Positions 16,369 through 26,105 of a DNA stretch of 36,944 nucleotides are shown here, piece by piece (position 1 is the stretch's first letter; each line of letters begins with the position of its first letter). The DNA lies in NCBI GenBank assembly GCA_000999095.1, contig LCFP01000005.1, positions 1 to 36,944 on the forward strand, read 5' to 3'. A program made the position numbers and the translations under genes. The notes under the pieces were generated by a model, which was given only the letters and a program-made list of their open reading frames with translations, had not been told where the DNA came from and did not search any database. This DNA is from Candidatus Gottesmanbacteria bacterium GW2011_GWA2_43_14 (GTDB taxonomy: Bacteria > Patescibacteriota > Microgenomatia > 2-02-FULL-39-11).

Positions 16369-17895
16369 ATGAAAAAGTGTTTACTGTTACTTATCCCGGC
16401 AGTTTTTTTGTTGGGATTGTTTATCAGGCTGTACCAAATCAGGATTCTGCCCGGCGAATGGTACGGTGATATTTCCAATGTGCATGAATATGTCATGGAA
16501 ATAAAAAATTTGGACTGGCCGTTCTATTTTCTGCAAAGTCCCGGGCCTTTCTACCATTATCTGATTTTTCCCTTGACTGTGCTATTCCAACACAGAGGTT
16601 ACGAAACTTATAAGCTGGCCTCGATAGTCGTCAGTCTCATTGGCTTGGGATCTGTATATTTAATGGCTGGAGAATTAGCCGGCAGGAAGATTGCTTTACT
16701 GACGATACTTATGATGACTTTCTCTTTATGGTATCTGGTTTGGAGCCGGCTGGGGAATTCCCAGATTGTTATTCCCATGATCGTTTCCCTCACTTTTTGG
16801 TTTTATTTAAGGTTTCTGAAAAAATTGAATGTCCGGGATTTATTATTGGGAGGTTTTATTTCCTCCCTTGGTTGGTATACCTATCCGCAAACTTTTATCC
16901 TGCCTGTTTTTTATTTCTGTGTGGTGTTTTATGGTTTCATTAAAAATAAGGCAAATCGGCAGTGGCGTCAGCTTAAACTTTTGGCATTGTTGCTTTTTAC
17001 GGCATTTATACCTTTTGTCATGATAGTAATAAAACAAACCGGAGGCGGGGATCAAAATTTTTCAGCTGAAGGCTATGTCGGAAGGAAAGTCCTGCCGTTA
17101 TTCCAAATGGAGGCAGGCAATTTGATTTATAAAACAATGGCTAATCTGGGAAAAACCATGCTCATGTTGCATTACAGGGGCGACGGGACATTTAGAGTCA
17201 ACATCACGGGCCGACCTATGTTGGACGGAGTCAGCGGATTACTGTTTCTGGTGGGACTGGTCTATCTTTTCCGAAGGCGCAGATCAGCCTTTTGGCTGAT
17301 TCTGGCTATTTTGCCGGCTTTATCCTTACCTTCTCTTTCTCCGGTTCTACCCGATGCGGAAATACCCAACAGCGCCAGGACGATTGCTTTGACTCCGTTT
17401 GTTTATTTGATTTCAGCCAGCGGTTTATATGCCGTTTTTACGGCTGTCAAAAGAAAAAGTACGGGGTTTTCCCTGGGTCTGGCAACTGGAGCTATCTTTT
17501 GGATTGCTTTTTCCAATTTGAGCAATTATTTCCGTGATTACAAAAGGGGCTTACCGGAAAACAACTTGGCGCCATCGCAAATTATCGCTGACTATCTGGA
17601 CGGTAAAGTTCCGGCCGCTTACCGCCTGAATTTTGCCGAGTGTTGTTGGGGGGATTACGGACAGCCGGAGCCCAAAGGCATTTATTACAGCCTAAGAAAA
17701 CCCAGACTGGCTGATTATTTAAAACTTACCGAAAATTGCCGGGATATCAGAAAGTTTCCGGCAGTGGTTGTAGCCAGGCGGGATGAGGAGTTCAGGCAAA
17801 AATTTAACTCCTGCCCGGCCTCAAAATCTGAAGCCGTATATTCACCGGACGGGTTATTTATTGCCAATCTGTATTTCCTTGAAGATATTTACTGA
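16369..17895 (+). CDS. GT39/PMT-like (GT-C) membrane glycosyltransferase
   Basis: Multi-TM; N-terminal FIRLYQIRILPGEWYGDISNVHEYVMEI, then YETYKLASIVVSLIGLGSVYLMAGELAGRKIALL. Confidence 0.7.
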   Translation: MKKCLLLLIPAVFLLGLFIRLYQIRILPGEWYGDISNVHEYVMEIKNLDWPFYFLQSPGPFYHYLIFPLTVLFQHRGYETYKLASIVVSLIGLGSVYLMAGELAGRKIALLTILMMTFSLWYLVWSRLGNSQIVIPMIVSLTFWFYLRFLKKLNVRDLLLGGFISSLGWYTYPQTFILPVFYFCVVFYGFIKNKANRQWRQLKLLALLLFTAFIPFVMIVIKQTGGGDQNFSAEGYVGRKVLPLFQMEAGNLIYKTMANLGKTMLMLHYRGDGTFRVNITGRPMLDGVSGLLFLVGLVYLFRRRRSAFWLILAILPALSLPSLSPVLPDAEIPNSARTIALTPFVYLISASGLYAVFTAVKRKSTGFSLGLATGAIFWIAFSNLSNYFRDYKRGLPENNLAPSQIIADYLDGKVPAAYRLNFAECCWGDYGQPEPKGIYYSLRKPRLADYLKLTENCRDIRKFPAVVVARRDEEFRQKFNSCPASKSEAVYSPDGLFIANLYFLEDIY

Positions 17896-19730
17896 TAGAC
17901 TTGCTTGAAGTAATCGAGGTTTTGTACTTTTTGGAAAATCAGGATTTTGGGATGGTCGTAAACCGTAAAGGTCTCATCAGAGATATCGTCCCTGATAACC
18001 AGGCCGCTGTAATCAATTCCCTGGTAACTGTCGCAGTTACCCAAATTCAGATTACCCTTATTTTTATTTTCCAAATTCAGATATTGTTCTTGAGGCGGCA
18101 CCAGGTAAAGACAGAAACCAGGCAGGGGAAGAGTGGGATACGAGGTAATTTCAGCGATTTTTTTAAATCCCAATTCACCTGAGAACAATTTACGGTAATA
18201 GTTGGCGGTTACCGGGAAGCGGTCGGGGACTCTGGTCAGACTGGCCCAGAGGCGGTTGCTGGTCAGGACAATATAATCGCTTTGCCGTAAAATTCCGGCC
18301 ACATTCTGCCATTTTTCCGGAGTGTCCGGATCATAAAGCGGCAGGGAAAGATAACTGTAATTCTGGTTGAGCCTGTTTTCATCAAGGGTTAGGGGCAGGC
18401 CGTCGTCCCAATGTTCGACAGCCAGACGCGAACCGGCCGGCAAATTCTCATAAATCCAATCGGAAGCAAGCACCCGGGAATGGCTGCGGCTATAAATTGA
18501 GATAAAACTTACCGGCCAGACGGCAACCAGGATAAAAATCAGAGCTAAAGTTGTTGTTATTATTTTCCCGGATAAGTCCGCTACAAAAATGGCAGTTAAA
18601 AGTAATAGTGGCGGATATATCGGATGCAGGTATCTGATGCTCATAGACGGCTGGATTCCCTGATAAATGAATAGAAGAAGTGTCCAGACAAGCAGAATAA
18701 ATATCGGCAGATTAAGGCTGCGTTTTTTATTATTTAATAATTCGTAAGCCGTTTTTAAGGGAAAATAAAATACGGCCATAAGAGACAAAAGCCCCAGCGG
18801 CAGGCCAAGGCCCCAGAGGATCAGATTTTGCAGCGGGTATAAAAGCGGTGTTCTGTTAAACCATTGAATTGAAGGCGGAAAACCGGAATCCGGTTTCATT
18901 AGCCGGGACAGCTGTTTCCAGTTTTCCAGGATTTTCGGATTGATTTTAAAGGATGTCCAGGCTGCGTCCGTAAAAAGATAAGGTTGGAAAATTCTCACGG
19001 AAAAGTAAAAGGCAAGGATAAAAAGCAGCAGACTACCAATTGATGCAATGAGTTTTTTGGTTTTTAAATAGGGAAACACAAGGGCAAACAGGATAACCGG
19101 CAGGAAAATGACGGCGGATATTTTCGAGGCGACAGAGAGGCCGAAAAAGAGTCCGAGGAAAAAAACAGCCGGTCTTTTCTGCTCGGGATTTCTGATTAAT
19201 TTCAGTGTCAGATAAAGGGAAAAAGTCAGGAAAAAAGTCAGGTATGTCTCCACGGCAAAAAAATGAGCCAGCTGGATCGGTAGTACAGCCAGAGCATAAA
19301 AAAGCATAGCCAGGCAGGGCAGCAGAAAATCATCGGTATTTTTCTTGTCCGGAAGAACAAACTGCCTGGCAATGGCAAAGATTAAAACAACTGTTCCCAG
19401 GTCAAAAAGAGCTGACAATTGCCTGCCGGTTATGGCGATGCCGTTGTAGTCAGCTTGGCCCAGAATTTCCGCCGCGTACTTGGTCAGGAAAACAGGAAAA
19501 GTGCCGTAAACAAAGAAGTCGTGGCCACGGTTATGGGGATTCAGGGGCGAGTGGGAGGTATCAAAATATTCATATAAATTGTCCGGCCAATCGATAGCCC
19601 CGGTTACCATGGTCAGAAACCGTTCGTCAGGGTGGAGATGCTGGTCCTGGTCCCAATTGACCCCGTAAAAACGAAAGCCAAAGGCTAAAAGGAATACACC
19701 GGCAAATAAAAGTTTTTTATAAAGAGGCAT
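17889..19730 (-). CDS. GT39-like (GT-C) membrane glycosyltransferase
   Basis: FRFYGVNWDQDQHLHPDERF, TGRQLSALFDLGTVVLIFAIARQF, many TM segments. Confidence 0.75.
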   Translation of the reverse strand: MPLYKKLLFAGVFLLAFGFRFYGVNWDQDQHLHPDERFLTMVTGAIDWPDNLYEYFDTSHSPLNPHNRGHDFFVYGTFPVFLTKYAAEILGQADYNGIAITGRQLSALFDLGTVVLIFAIARQFVLPDKKNTDDFLLPCLAMLFYALAVLPIQLAHFFAVETYLTFFLTFSLYLTLKLIRNPEQKRPAVFFLGLFFGLSVASKISAVIFLPVILFALVFPYLKTKKLIASIGSLLLFILAFYFSVRIFQPYLFTDAAWTSFKINPKILENWKQLSRLMKPDSGFPPSIQWFNRTPLLYPLQNLILWGLGLPLGLLSLMAVFYFPLKTAYELLNNKKRSLNLPIFILLVWTLLLFIYQGIQPSMSIRYLHPIYPPLLLLTAIFVADLSGKIITTTLALIFILVAVWPVSFISIYSRSHSRVLASDWIYENLPAGSRLAVEHWDDGLPLTLDENRLNQNYSYLSLPLYDPDTPEKWQNVAGILRQSDYIVLTSNRLWASLTRVPDRFPVTANYYRKLFSGELGFKKIAEITSYPTLPLPGFCLYLVPPQEQYLNLENKNKGNLNLGNCDSYQGIDYSGLVIRDDISDETFTVYDHPKILIFQKVQNLDYFKQVYQ

Positions 19731-19746
19731 ATATATTTTCAGTTTA

Positions 19747-21570
19747 TCAGTTTCTTAAAAGCCGGCGGTAGTCGTTTCTGGTAAGGGCTCGGGTTTTACG
19801 GTAGATTCTGATGACAGGATGGTCAAAGACGGTAAAGGTTTCTTCCGCTTCTTCATCGGGAAATTGAAGGCTGAGCGGTGCCGGACCAAGCGTTGGGAAA
19901 GAGGCAAATTTGGAGACAAGGCTAAAGCCCAATTGTCCGGAAAAAAGCAGTTCATAATAACGGGAGGCTAGGGGAAATTTTTCCGGGTGGGGGAGAAAAT
20001 TTTTATAGATTCTTCTGGAGGGAATGAAGATATAATCAGCCCGGGATAAATGTGCTGTGAGCTGACTTAGAAGTTCCGGCCTTTCCTCCAGATGGTAAAA
20101 ATCAAAAGAGATGACCGTCGACTGGTAATTGGCAGGCATTGTTTGAGGCATGCCCAGGGGAATATCGATGACGTTGGCTGTTTCAGATAAAACATATGAG
20201 CCGGCCGGAATATTTCCGTAGATCCACTCCGATGCCGCAACACGCGTATCCTTCCGTCGATAGATAGACATGAAAGCAATGCCCGGCAGGAAGGAAAGAA
20301 CGAGCAACAGGATATAAAGTTTCGGCAGATACTTTTTGATGCGGTCAAGGGAGAGTGCTGAAAGAAGCGCAAAGAAAGGCAGGACGGGCGTCATGAAACG
20401 GGTCCATTTGACAAAAAGAAGCGAGTTGGGGATAACGTAAATAAAAAAACTGAAAAGCAAGACTGCAAAACCGAAGTTTTTTCTTTTGAAAAAAGCCAAT
20501 AAAATTCCGCCGGTCCCGAGCAGAAAAACAGGCCAGCCAAGACTGTAGGGAAAAACCTTATTTATCTGGAAAATAAACGGCTGGCTGTCAATAAATTGCC
20601 GGGTATAAAAAGCTTCATAACGGCCCATGGCCACATCCTTTTCATAACCGAAAACAGCCGAATGGAAATCCCTGGATTCGATCAGATTATAAGGAGATGA
20701 CAGAATAAAAAATAAGACAGTAGTGGTCGTGATAAATGCTGCCAAGGCAGCTGCCGGCGGGATATTTTTGACGAGTTTTTGAATTTTGAGAGTTCTCCAT
20801 TTACCTGATCTGAATTTCCGCAACGGCTGTAAAGAGTATGTTAAAAGAGCGAAGTATGGAGGCAGCAGTAAAAAAATCCCGGTCAGTTTTGAACCGGCTG
20901 CAATTCCGGTCACTAAACCCAGAAGAGAAGCGTTTTTGTTGAGCGTTATGAAATGTCTGGCCGGAGAAGTCAAAGTGTTGAATAATTTAATTGACAGAAA
21001 AAGCGAGGCCGTAAAGAAAAACGTCAGCAGGGATTCTGTTGTACCGAAATGTGCTGATTGGATAAGTCCGGGTAAAAAGGCAGCCAGGATTGCCGAGGTT
21101 GCGGCCGGAAGGGAAAGGACAATAGCCAGCCGGTAAACCAGAAAAACGGTACCCAGAGAGGCGGCAGCGCTCCAGAATCTTAGCCAGAAGACGGCAGCAG
21201 CGAAATCCGTCGACAGTGTCATCATAGGTGTTCCCTGAAGGAGCGAAAGGGGTGTTTTTATAAGAATATCACTGGTAAAAGCCAGATAAAGCGGGAACTG
21301 TCCGTAGGCAAAAAAATGGGGATTGAGCGAACAGTCGGCTTGTGTGGTTTTTATACCCCTTCCTAAGAATTCCGAGTATAAACAGGGAAATAGCCGGTTT
21401 ATATCGGTAGGAACAACAAACCTGGTGACGGCGGAAGCCATGTTTCTTTCATCCGGATTGAAGAAATAGGGGGCATCATGGTTGAGCTTGTAGAAACGTA
21501 GGAGGAAAGCAATGCTCAGAATTAATACCAGCGTTATGTCAATTTTTTTCTTCATCAGTTTCGGATGCAA
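19747..21570 (-). CDS. GT39-like (GT-C) membrane glycosyltransferase, paralogue of the adjacent gene
   Basis: LRFYKLNHDAPYFFNPDERNMASAV, FWSAAASLGTVFLVYRLAIVL. Shares C-terminal LFSGQLGF and ETFTVFDHPVIRIYRK with the neighbour. Confidence 0.75.
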   Translation of the reverse strand: MHPKLMKKKIDITLVLILSIAFLLRFYKLNHDAPYFFNPDERNMASAVTRFVVPTDINRLFPCLYSEFLGRGIKTTQADCSLNPHFFAYGQFPLYLAFTSDILIKTPLSLLQGTPMMTLSTDFAAAVFWLRFWSAAASLGTVFLVYRLAIVLSLPAATSAILAAFLPGLIQSAHFGTTESLLTFFFTASLFLSIKLFNTLTSPARHFITLNKNASLLGLVTGIAAGSKLTGIFLLLPPYFALLTYSLQPLRKFRSGKWRTLKIQKLVKNIPPAAALAAFITTTTVLFFILSSPYNLIESRDFHSAVFGYEKDVAMGRYEAFYTRQFIDSQPFIFQINKVFPYSLGWPVFLLGTGGILLAFFKRKNFGFAVLLFSFFIYVIPNSLLFVKWTRFMTPVLPFFALLSALSLDRIKKYLPKLYILLLVLSFLPGIAFMSIYRRKDTRVAASEWIYGNIPAGSYVLSETANVIDIPLGMPQTMPANYQSTVISFDFYHLEERPELLSQLTAHLSRADYIFIPSRRIYKNFLPHPEKFPLASRYYELLFSGQLGFSLVSKFASFPTLGPAPLSLQFPDEEAEETFTVFDHPVIRIYRKTRALTRNDYRRLLRN

Positions 21571-21573
21571 ATT

Positions 21574-22494
21574 TCAGAGGATATAGAGAATAGTTATGAC
21601 CAGAATCCCCCAACCGGCAATTGACACGATCAGTGGAATATCCGTCGTGACTATTTTTTCCGGTTGTTCCGCCTCCCTGCCTTCATATGCTAACTGGGCA
21701 TAGCGCATTAAACCGTAAATGATAAATGGAATTGTGATAACCATCCATTTGCGTTCAATAGCCTGGGGAAATACGGTTACCAGGAACTGGCGGGTAGGCG
21801 AGCTGAATTTCGGCGGTTCTTCGAGAAAAGTAAATAAGGAGTAGGCAATAATCGAGGCAGAACCGAACATGGAAGTATAACTGTCCAAAAGCCGGTCCCG
21901 GTACTGAAAAAGTGCCGGACGGCTGTTGGCGCCTCTTCTCAAAAGTTCGGCATGTCTTTTGGTGGCGGCCACAAACAGGGCTACGAAAAGAATTGTTAAA
22001 AACAGCCAGAATGGCAGGTGGTAGCCCGTCAGCACCTCACCGCCGTAAGCTCTTAAAATGAAAGAAAAGGCGATACCGAGAATATCCAGTACCGCATGTT
22101 TTTTAAAGAGAAGTGAGTAAAAAATATGCAGGAGGATAAAGAGCAAAGCAACCAAAAAGAAGGAAACCGAAATCAGAATTGCCGCTATCAGGGCGAAAAA
22201 AGCCAGTAAAAAAGCGGTTTCAACAGCTTTATTCAGCTGCAGTTTACCGGAGGCAAGCGGCCTGTTTTTTTTGACCGGATGCAGTTTGTCCAATTTCAAG
22301 TCGATAATGTCGTTGAAAAGATAAGATGAGCTTGAAAGAGTTGAGAAAACCAGAAAACCCAAAGTGGTAATCCAAAAATAATAAGGGCTGAAAAGTTCTC
22401 CGGTAAAGATTATGGCGGAATACAGGATGAGATTTTTAATCCACTGGTTTGGTCTTAAAGCCCGGACAATGGGAATATCCATGAATTTCTTCAT
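21574..22494 (-). CDS. UbiA-family prenyltransferase, decaprenyl-phosphate phosphoribosyltransferase-like
   Basis: RPNQWIKNLILYSAIIFTGELF, FNDIIDLKLDKLHPVKKNRPLASGKL, ATKRHAELL. Confidence 0.8.
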   Translation of the reverse strand: MKKFMDIPIVRALRPNQWIKNLILYSAIIFTGELFSPYYFWITTLGFLVFSTLSSSSYLFNDIIDLKLDKLHPVKKNRPLASGKLQLNKAVETAFLLAFFALIAAILISVSFFLVALLFILLHIFYSLLFKKHAVLDILGIAFSFILRAYGGEVLTGYHLPFWLFLTILFVALFVAATKRHAELLRRGANSRPALFQYRDRLLDSYTSMFGSASIIAYSLFTFLEEPPKFSSPTRQFLVTVFPQAIERKWMVITIPFIIYGLMRYAQLAYEGREAEQPEKIVTTDIPLIVSIAGWGILVITILYIL

Positions 22495-22505
22495 ATAACG
22501 GTATT

Positions 22506-23783
22506 TTAGATAAGTATATGCTGAAGTTCAATTGGAGGTAAGCCTATTACTGCCGCTGCCGCTTTAAAACCCAATTCAATGGCGTAATTGGTACCCCTGT
22601 CCCACGGGTATACCATATCCATGTTGGCCAGGATGACATTAGGTAGCGGTGTGGCAAGATCCGGTTTAAAGGACGAGTAATTCCGGAAAAAAACCGGCTG
22701 GGCGAAAGGTCCGGTAAACAGTTGCAGCCGGTCGGATTTCGGCCGGTATTTAAATGAAGGGTTTATTTTAGCAAGGAACGGCAGGTATTCCCGGTACAAT
22801 TCCTCTTTGGACATTCTTAAATATCTGTGGTTTTGCGGCAGGTAGTTACCTATCCAGGTCAGGGTTTTCCCGCCGTAATATTTTTTGTCGACAAGGTTCG
22901 TATGCGCAACGACGGCAATGAAAGGGAATTTCCGGTCATTGATATTCAGCCAGTAAGTATCGGCCAGGAATTTGTCTTCGGTCTCAAGCAGTAAATTTAG
23001 GGCAAACAGGTGGGGGATGGAGGTAATCCGCTGCCTATAAACTTCCGGAAGTTCCGGGTAAGTTTTGGCAAAAACAAACGACGGCGCGGTAAAAATAATT
23101 TTATCAAATGATTTGTCCTTGTCTTTCGAATATGGAGAATTAAATTTAATACTGCCGCCTAGACTGACAATCTCTTTTGATATTTTATCCATCAGGAGGT
23201 GATAGCCTCCCAACAGATATCCCAGCCTGGGGGTTCTTTTCTTTATCCTGGCCCAGAACCAGGCCATATTTACCCGGTCCGCGTATAGGCCGAATTTCCC
23301 CAAAAGAAGCGGTTGCCAGAGTATACTGTAAGCTTTTTGGCCGAAATACCTGGAAAGCCAGGCGGCGGCAGTTTCGCTTTCCAGACGGATGGCCATATCA
23401 GGAGGCAGGAGTTTAAGGTATAAAAGCACGGCGCCGACGCGCAGACGGTCAATTGGAGCTAGCGGAGAAAACCGCAGCACATCTGAGGGAGAGTTAAAAG
23501 GCAGGCTCTCACCTTTATAATATATGGAAGTGACCGACGGCGGGAAAATTAATTTGTCGCCAAGACCCACGTCATTGATCAGATTAATCGCAAAGGAGTC
23601 ATTGGTAAACCAGTGGTGGTAATGCCTTTCGACTGTCCATTGCCAGTTCTTTTCCTTGAAGCCGGCGGCCAGTCCTCCCAATGTCGCTTCTTTTTCAAAG
23701 ACGGTCACTTGGTGTTTTTGGCGCGCCAAAACAAGGGCAGCTGACAGGCCGGTAAAGCCTGCTCCGGCGATGGCAATTTTCAT
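22506..23783 (-). CDS. NAD(P)/FAD-dependent oxidoreductase (amine-oxidase/protoporphyrinogen-oxidase-like)
   Basis: MKIAIAGAGFTGLSAALVLARQKHQVTVFEKEATLGGLAAGF dinucleotide-binding motif; C-terminal YPWDRGTNYAIELGFKAA. Confidence 0.85.
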   Translation of the reverse strand: MKIAIAGAGFTGLSAALVLARQKHQVTVFEKEATLGGLAAGFKEKNWQWTVERHYHHWFTNDSFAINLINDVGLGDKLIFPPSVTSIYYKGESLPFNSPSDVLRFSPLAPIDRLRVGAVLLYLKLLPPDMAIRLESETAAAWLSRYFGQKAYSILWQPLLLGKFGLYADRVNMAWFWARIKKRTPRLGYLLGGYHLLMDKISKEIVSLGGSIKFNSPYSKDKDKSFDKIIFTAPSFVFAKTYPELPEVYRQRITSIPHLFALNLLLETEDKFLADTYWLNINDRKFPFIAVVAHTNLVDKKYYGGKTLTWIGNYLPQNHRYLRMSKEELYREYLPFLAKINPSFKYRPKSDRLQLFTGPFAQPVFFRNYSSFKPDLATPLPNVILANMDMVYPWDRGTNYAIELGFKAAAAVIGLPPIELQHILI

Positions 23784-24223
23784 CGGATAAATTCGATTGT
23801 GGGGATATTGATAATTTCAGTATTGGTGGCCATTTCTATGGCAGTGACTTTAACCCGTCCAACTTGCGAGGAACTGACCAAAAATTCCGCCTGTCCGATC
23901 TCATTGGTTTCAACTGTGTCAGCCGGTTCGATAGACAGCGGTCTTTCAGACGACAATTGTACGGTCCTTCTCGGCAGGATACTGCCGTCGACGCCCCGGA
24001 TATAGACTGAGATTTTGACTTTCATGCCAGTTTCGCCGGTTGTTATATTGGATATTTTGGCTACCTGGGGAAAAACAACTCCGAAAGATTTAAGCGGGGA
24101 GGGAACTATGTTTTTGGCTTTCAAAATACTGTTAATCGGCTGGTTTAAAGCTACGGAGCCGACAAGGACAAAAAAGAGCAGAAAAAAAAGACTGCTTAAA
24201 GCCAAAAATGTCTTGTCTTTCAT
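23780..24223 (-). CDS. Single-TM protein with Ig-like (Big-1-like) domain
   Basis: N-terminal TM, then VKISVYIRGVDGSILPRRTVQLSSERP...TNEIGQAEFLVSSSQVGRVKVTA. Confidence 0.55.
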   Translation of the reverse strand: MKDKTFLALSSLFFLLFFVLVGSVALNQPINSILKAKNIVPSPLKSFGVVFPQVAKISNITTGETGMKVKISVYIRGVDGSILPRRTVQLSSERPLSIEPADTVETNEIGQAEFLVSSSQVGRVKVTAIEMATNTEIINIPTIEFIR

Positions 24224-24346
24224 TGTTTACGTGCCCTTTTAACCGATTTTCTCTGAAAGCAAGTTAAAAGTCAATAAAAACAGATTGAGACAATGCATAG
24301 CCGCTTAGGATTGACAAAAAAATAATTTTCTGACAAACTAACATGT

Positions 24347-24540
24347 GGCCCTTCGGGGATAGAAGAAAAGACTTGAGAGTTTTTTCCTCTACAACCTCGT
24401 AAGTTTAGGGAAGTCCCGATTTAATCGGGATCACAGGGTAAAAGTATCCGCGCTCCCGTGGGACGCGATCTACCCGCCCATTAATGGCTTTCGGGGAAAA
24501 ATCTCAAGCCGTAACTTCTTTCCCGAGGGGTTTTCTTTAC
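24347..24540 (+). ncRNA. Unassigned structured RNA candidate with own promoter and terminator
   Basis: Closing stem cccttcgggga (24349-24359)/ttcccgagggg, second stem cttgagagttttttcc/ggggaaaaatctcaag, internal hairpins tcccgatttaatcggga and gggta...cgcgctcccgtgggacgcg...taccc, T-rich 3' end. Upstream TTGACA at 24311. Confidence 0.6.
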
Positions 24541-24576
24541 CATCCGTTATTAAACCGTCAGTAAAGTTTGTACTTA

Positions 24577-24605
24577 TTGACAAATTGCTCAATATTTGAT
24601 TAAAT
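24577..24605 (+). promoter_or_regulatory. Candidate rho promoter
   Basis: TTGACA - 17 nt - TTAAAT, located after the structured RNA and before rho. Confidence 0.5.
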
Positions 24606-24673
24606 ACAGTCAAGAAAAGACCAAAAGTTGTTCCCCTGAACATTTTTCTGATGAATTGAATCCCTGATTTTTT

Positions 24674-26035
24674 ATGGCATTGAAGTCGAAATCAACGAAA
24701 TCAGCTGTTTCCGTAGAGGATCTTATAGGTTTACCCGAAATAAAAGGAGAAACCGCTCAGGTTCCGGCCAAGGCCGTTCCCGAGGTTAGATCCGCTCCGG
24801 AAAGCAAACCTTATATCGCCCTTCCTGTAAACACGAAACCGGTTAATTCTTTCGTTCCCGGAATAGTTGCCGCTCCACACGGAGGGGCTATGAGCAATCT
24901 GAACGGTACTGACCGTTATTCAAATACGCCGACACAGAATGTTTCGGGTTACCTGGATATCATGATGGAAGGCCATGGCTTTTTAAGGCCGAAATTTGTA
25001 CCGTCCGACAAGGATATTTATATTTCCCAATCCCAGATCCGCAAGTTCCAGTTGCGGGAGGGGGATGAAGTCAGCGGCCAGGCCAGAATGCCCAAGGAAA
25101 ACGAAAGATACCTGGGACTTTTAAAAGTGGAAACGGTTAATAAAGTGCCTGCCGATAAATCTTCAGCCAGGCCCAATTTTGACGATTTAACGCCTATTTA
25201 TCCCAACAAGCAGGTCAGGTTGGAGACGGAAAAACTGCCGCTCTCAACCAGGATCGTTGATTTGTTTTCACCGATCGGTTTCGGGCAAAGAGGCATGATC
25301 GTTTCCCCGCCCAAAGCAGGCAAGACCACCATAATTAAAGAAATCGCCGCAGGCATTTCCAAAAACCATCCCAAAGTCCATCTGATGGCGGTTCTGATCG
25401 GGGAAAGACCGGAAGAAGTGACGGACATAAGCCGCTCGGTCAAAGGCGAAGTCATTGCCTCCAATTTCGATGAAGCACCGGAAGCCCAGACCAAAGTCGC
25501 TGAAGTCGCCCTGGATAGGGCTAAAAGACTGGTAGAGATGGGTATAGAGGTTTTTATCCTTTTGGATTCGATCACGAGGCTGGCCCGGGCTTACAATTTA
25601 AGCGTCAACCCCTCAGGCAGGACATTGTCCGGAGGATTTGATCCGGCAGCCCTTTATCCGGCCAAAAGGTTTTTGGGAGCTGCCAGAAGCTGTGAAGAAG
25701 GCGGCAGCCTGACGATAATCGGTACGGCTCTGGTTGAAACCGGTTCCCGCATGGATGACCTGATATATGAAGAGTTCAAAGGCACGGGCAACATGGAGCT
25801 TCACCTGACCCGGGCTTTGCAGGAACAACGGGTCTTCCCGGCTATAGATATCGAAAAATCAGGTACCCGGCATGAGGAATTATTGTTACCTCCGGAAACG
25901 CTTAAGAAAGTCGTCACTTTGAGGCATATGCTTTCCCTTTTGGGTGAGGGGACGGAAAAGACGGCCACATTGGTTGAAAGACTCAATAAATCCGCCTCCA
26001 ACAAGGAATTTTTGGAAAACCTGCAAAAAGGGTAA
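24674..26035 (+). CDS. rho: Transcription termination factor Rho
   Basis: [47 protein letters not shown]-binding domain; [47 protein letters not shown]. Confidence 0.97.
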   Translation: MALKSKSTKSAVSVEDLIGLPEIKGETAQVPAKAVPEVRSAPESKPYIALPVNTKPVNSFVPGIVAAPHGGAMSNLNGTDRYSNTPTQNVSGYLDIMMEGHGFLRPKFVPSDKDIYISQSQIRKFQLREGDEVSGQARMPKENERYLGLLKVETVNKVPADKSSARPNFDDLTPIYPNKQVRLETEKLPLSTRIVDLFSPIGFGQRGMIVSPPKAGKTTIIKEIAAGISKNHPKVHLMAVLIGERPEEVTDISRSVKGEVIASNFDEAPEAQTKVAEVALDRAKRLVEMGIEVFILLDSITRLARAYNLSVNPSGRTLSGGFDPAALYPAKRFLGAARSCEEGGSLTIIGTALVETGSRMDDLIYEEFKGTGNMELHLTRALQEQRVFPAIDIEKSGTRHEELLLPPETLKKVVTLRHMLSLLGEGTEKTATLVERLNKSASNKEFLENLQKG

Positions 26036-26105
26036 AGTTATCTTACGCCTTCACCCCGGACTTTCTTTTTTTACTTCAAAAGAGTAAGATATTAGAGTTT
26101 TTCCA

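Noticed and set aside
24347-24540. RNase P RNA, 6S RNA or ykkC-type riboswitch as identity of the structured RNA
   Set aside because: Local words such as ttagggaagtcccg and gggtaaaagtatcc faintly resemble conserved motifs, but length and the full set of conserved elements do not fit; left unassigned pending cmscan.
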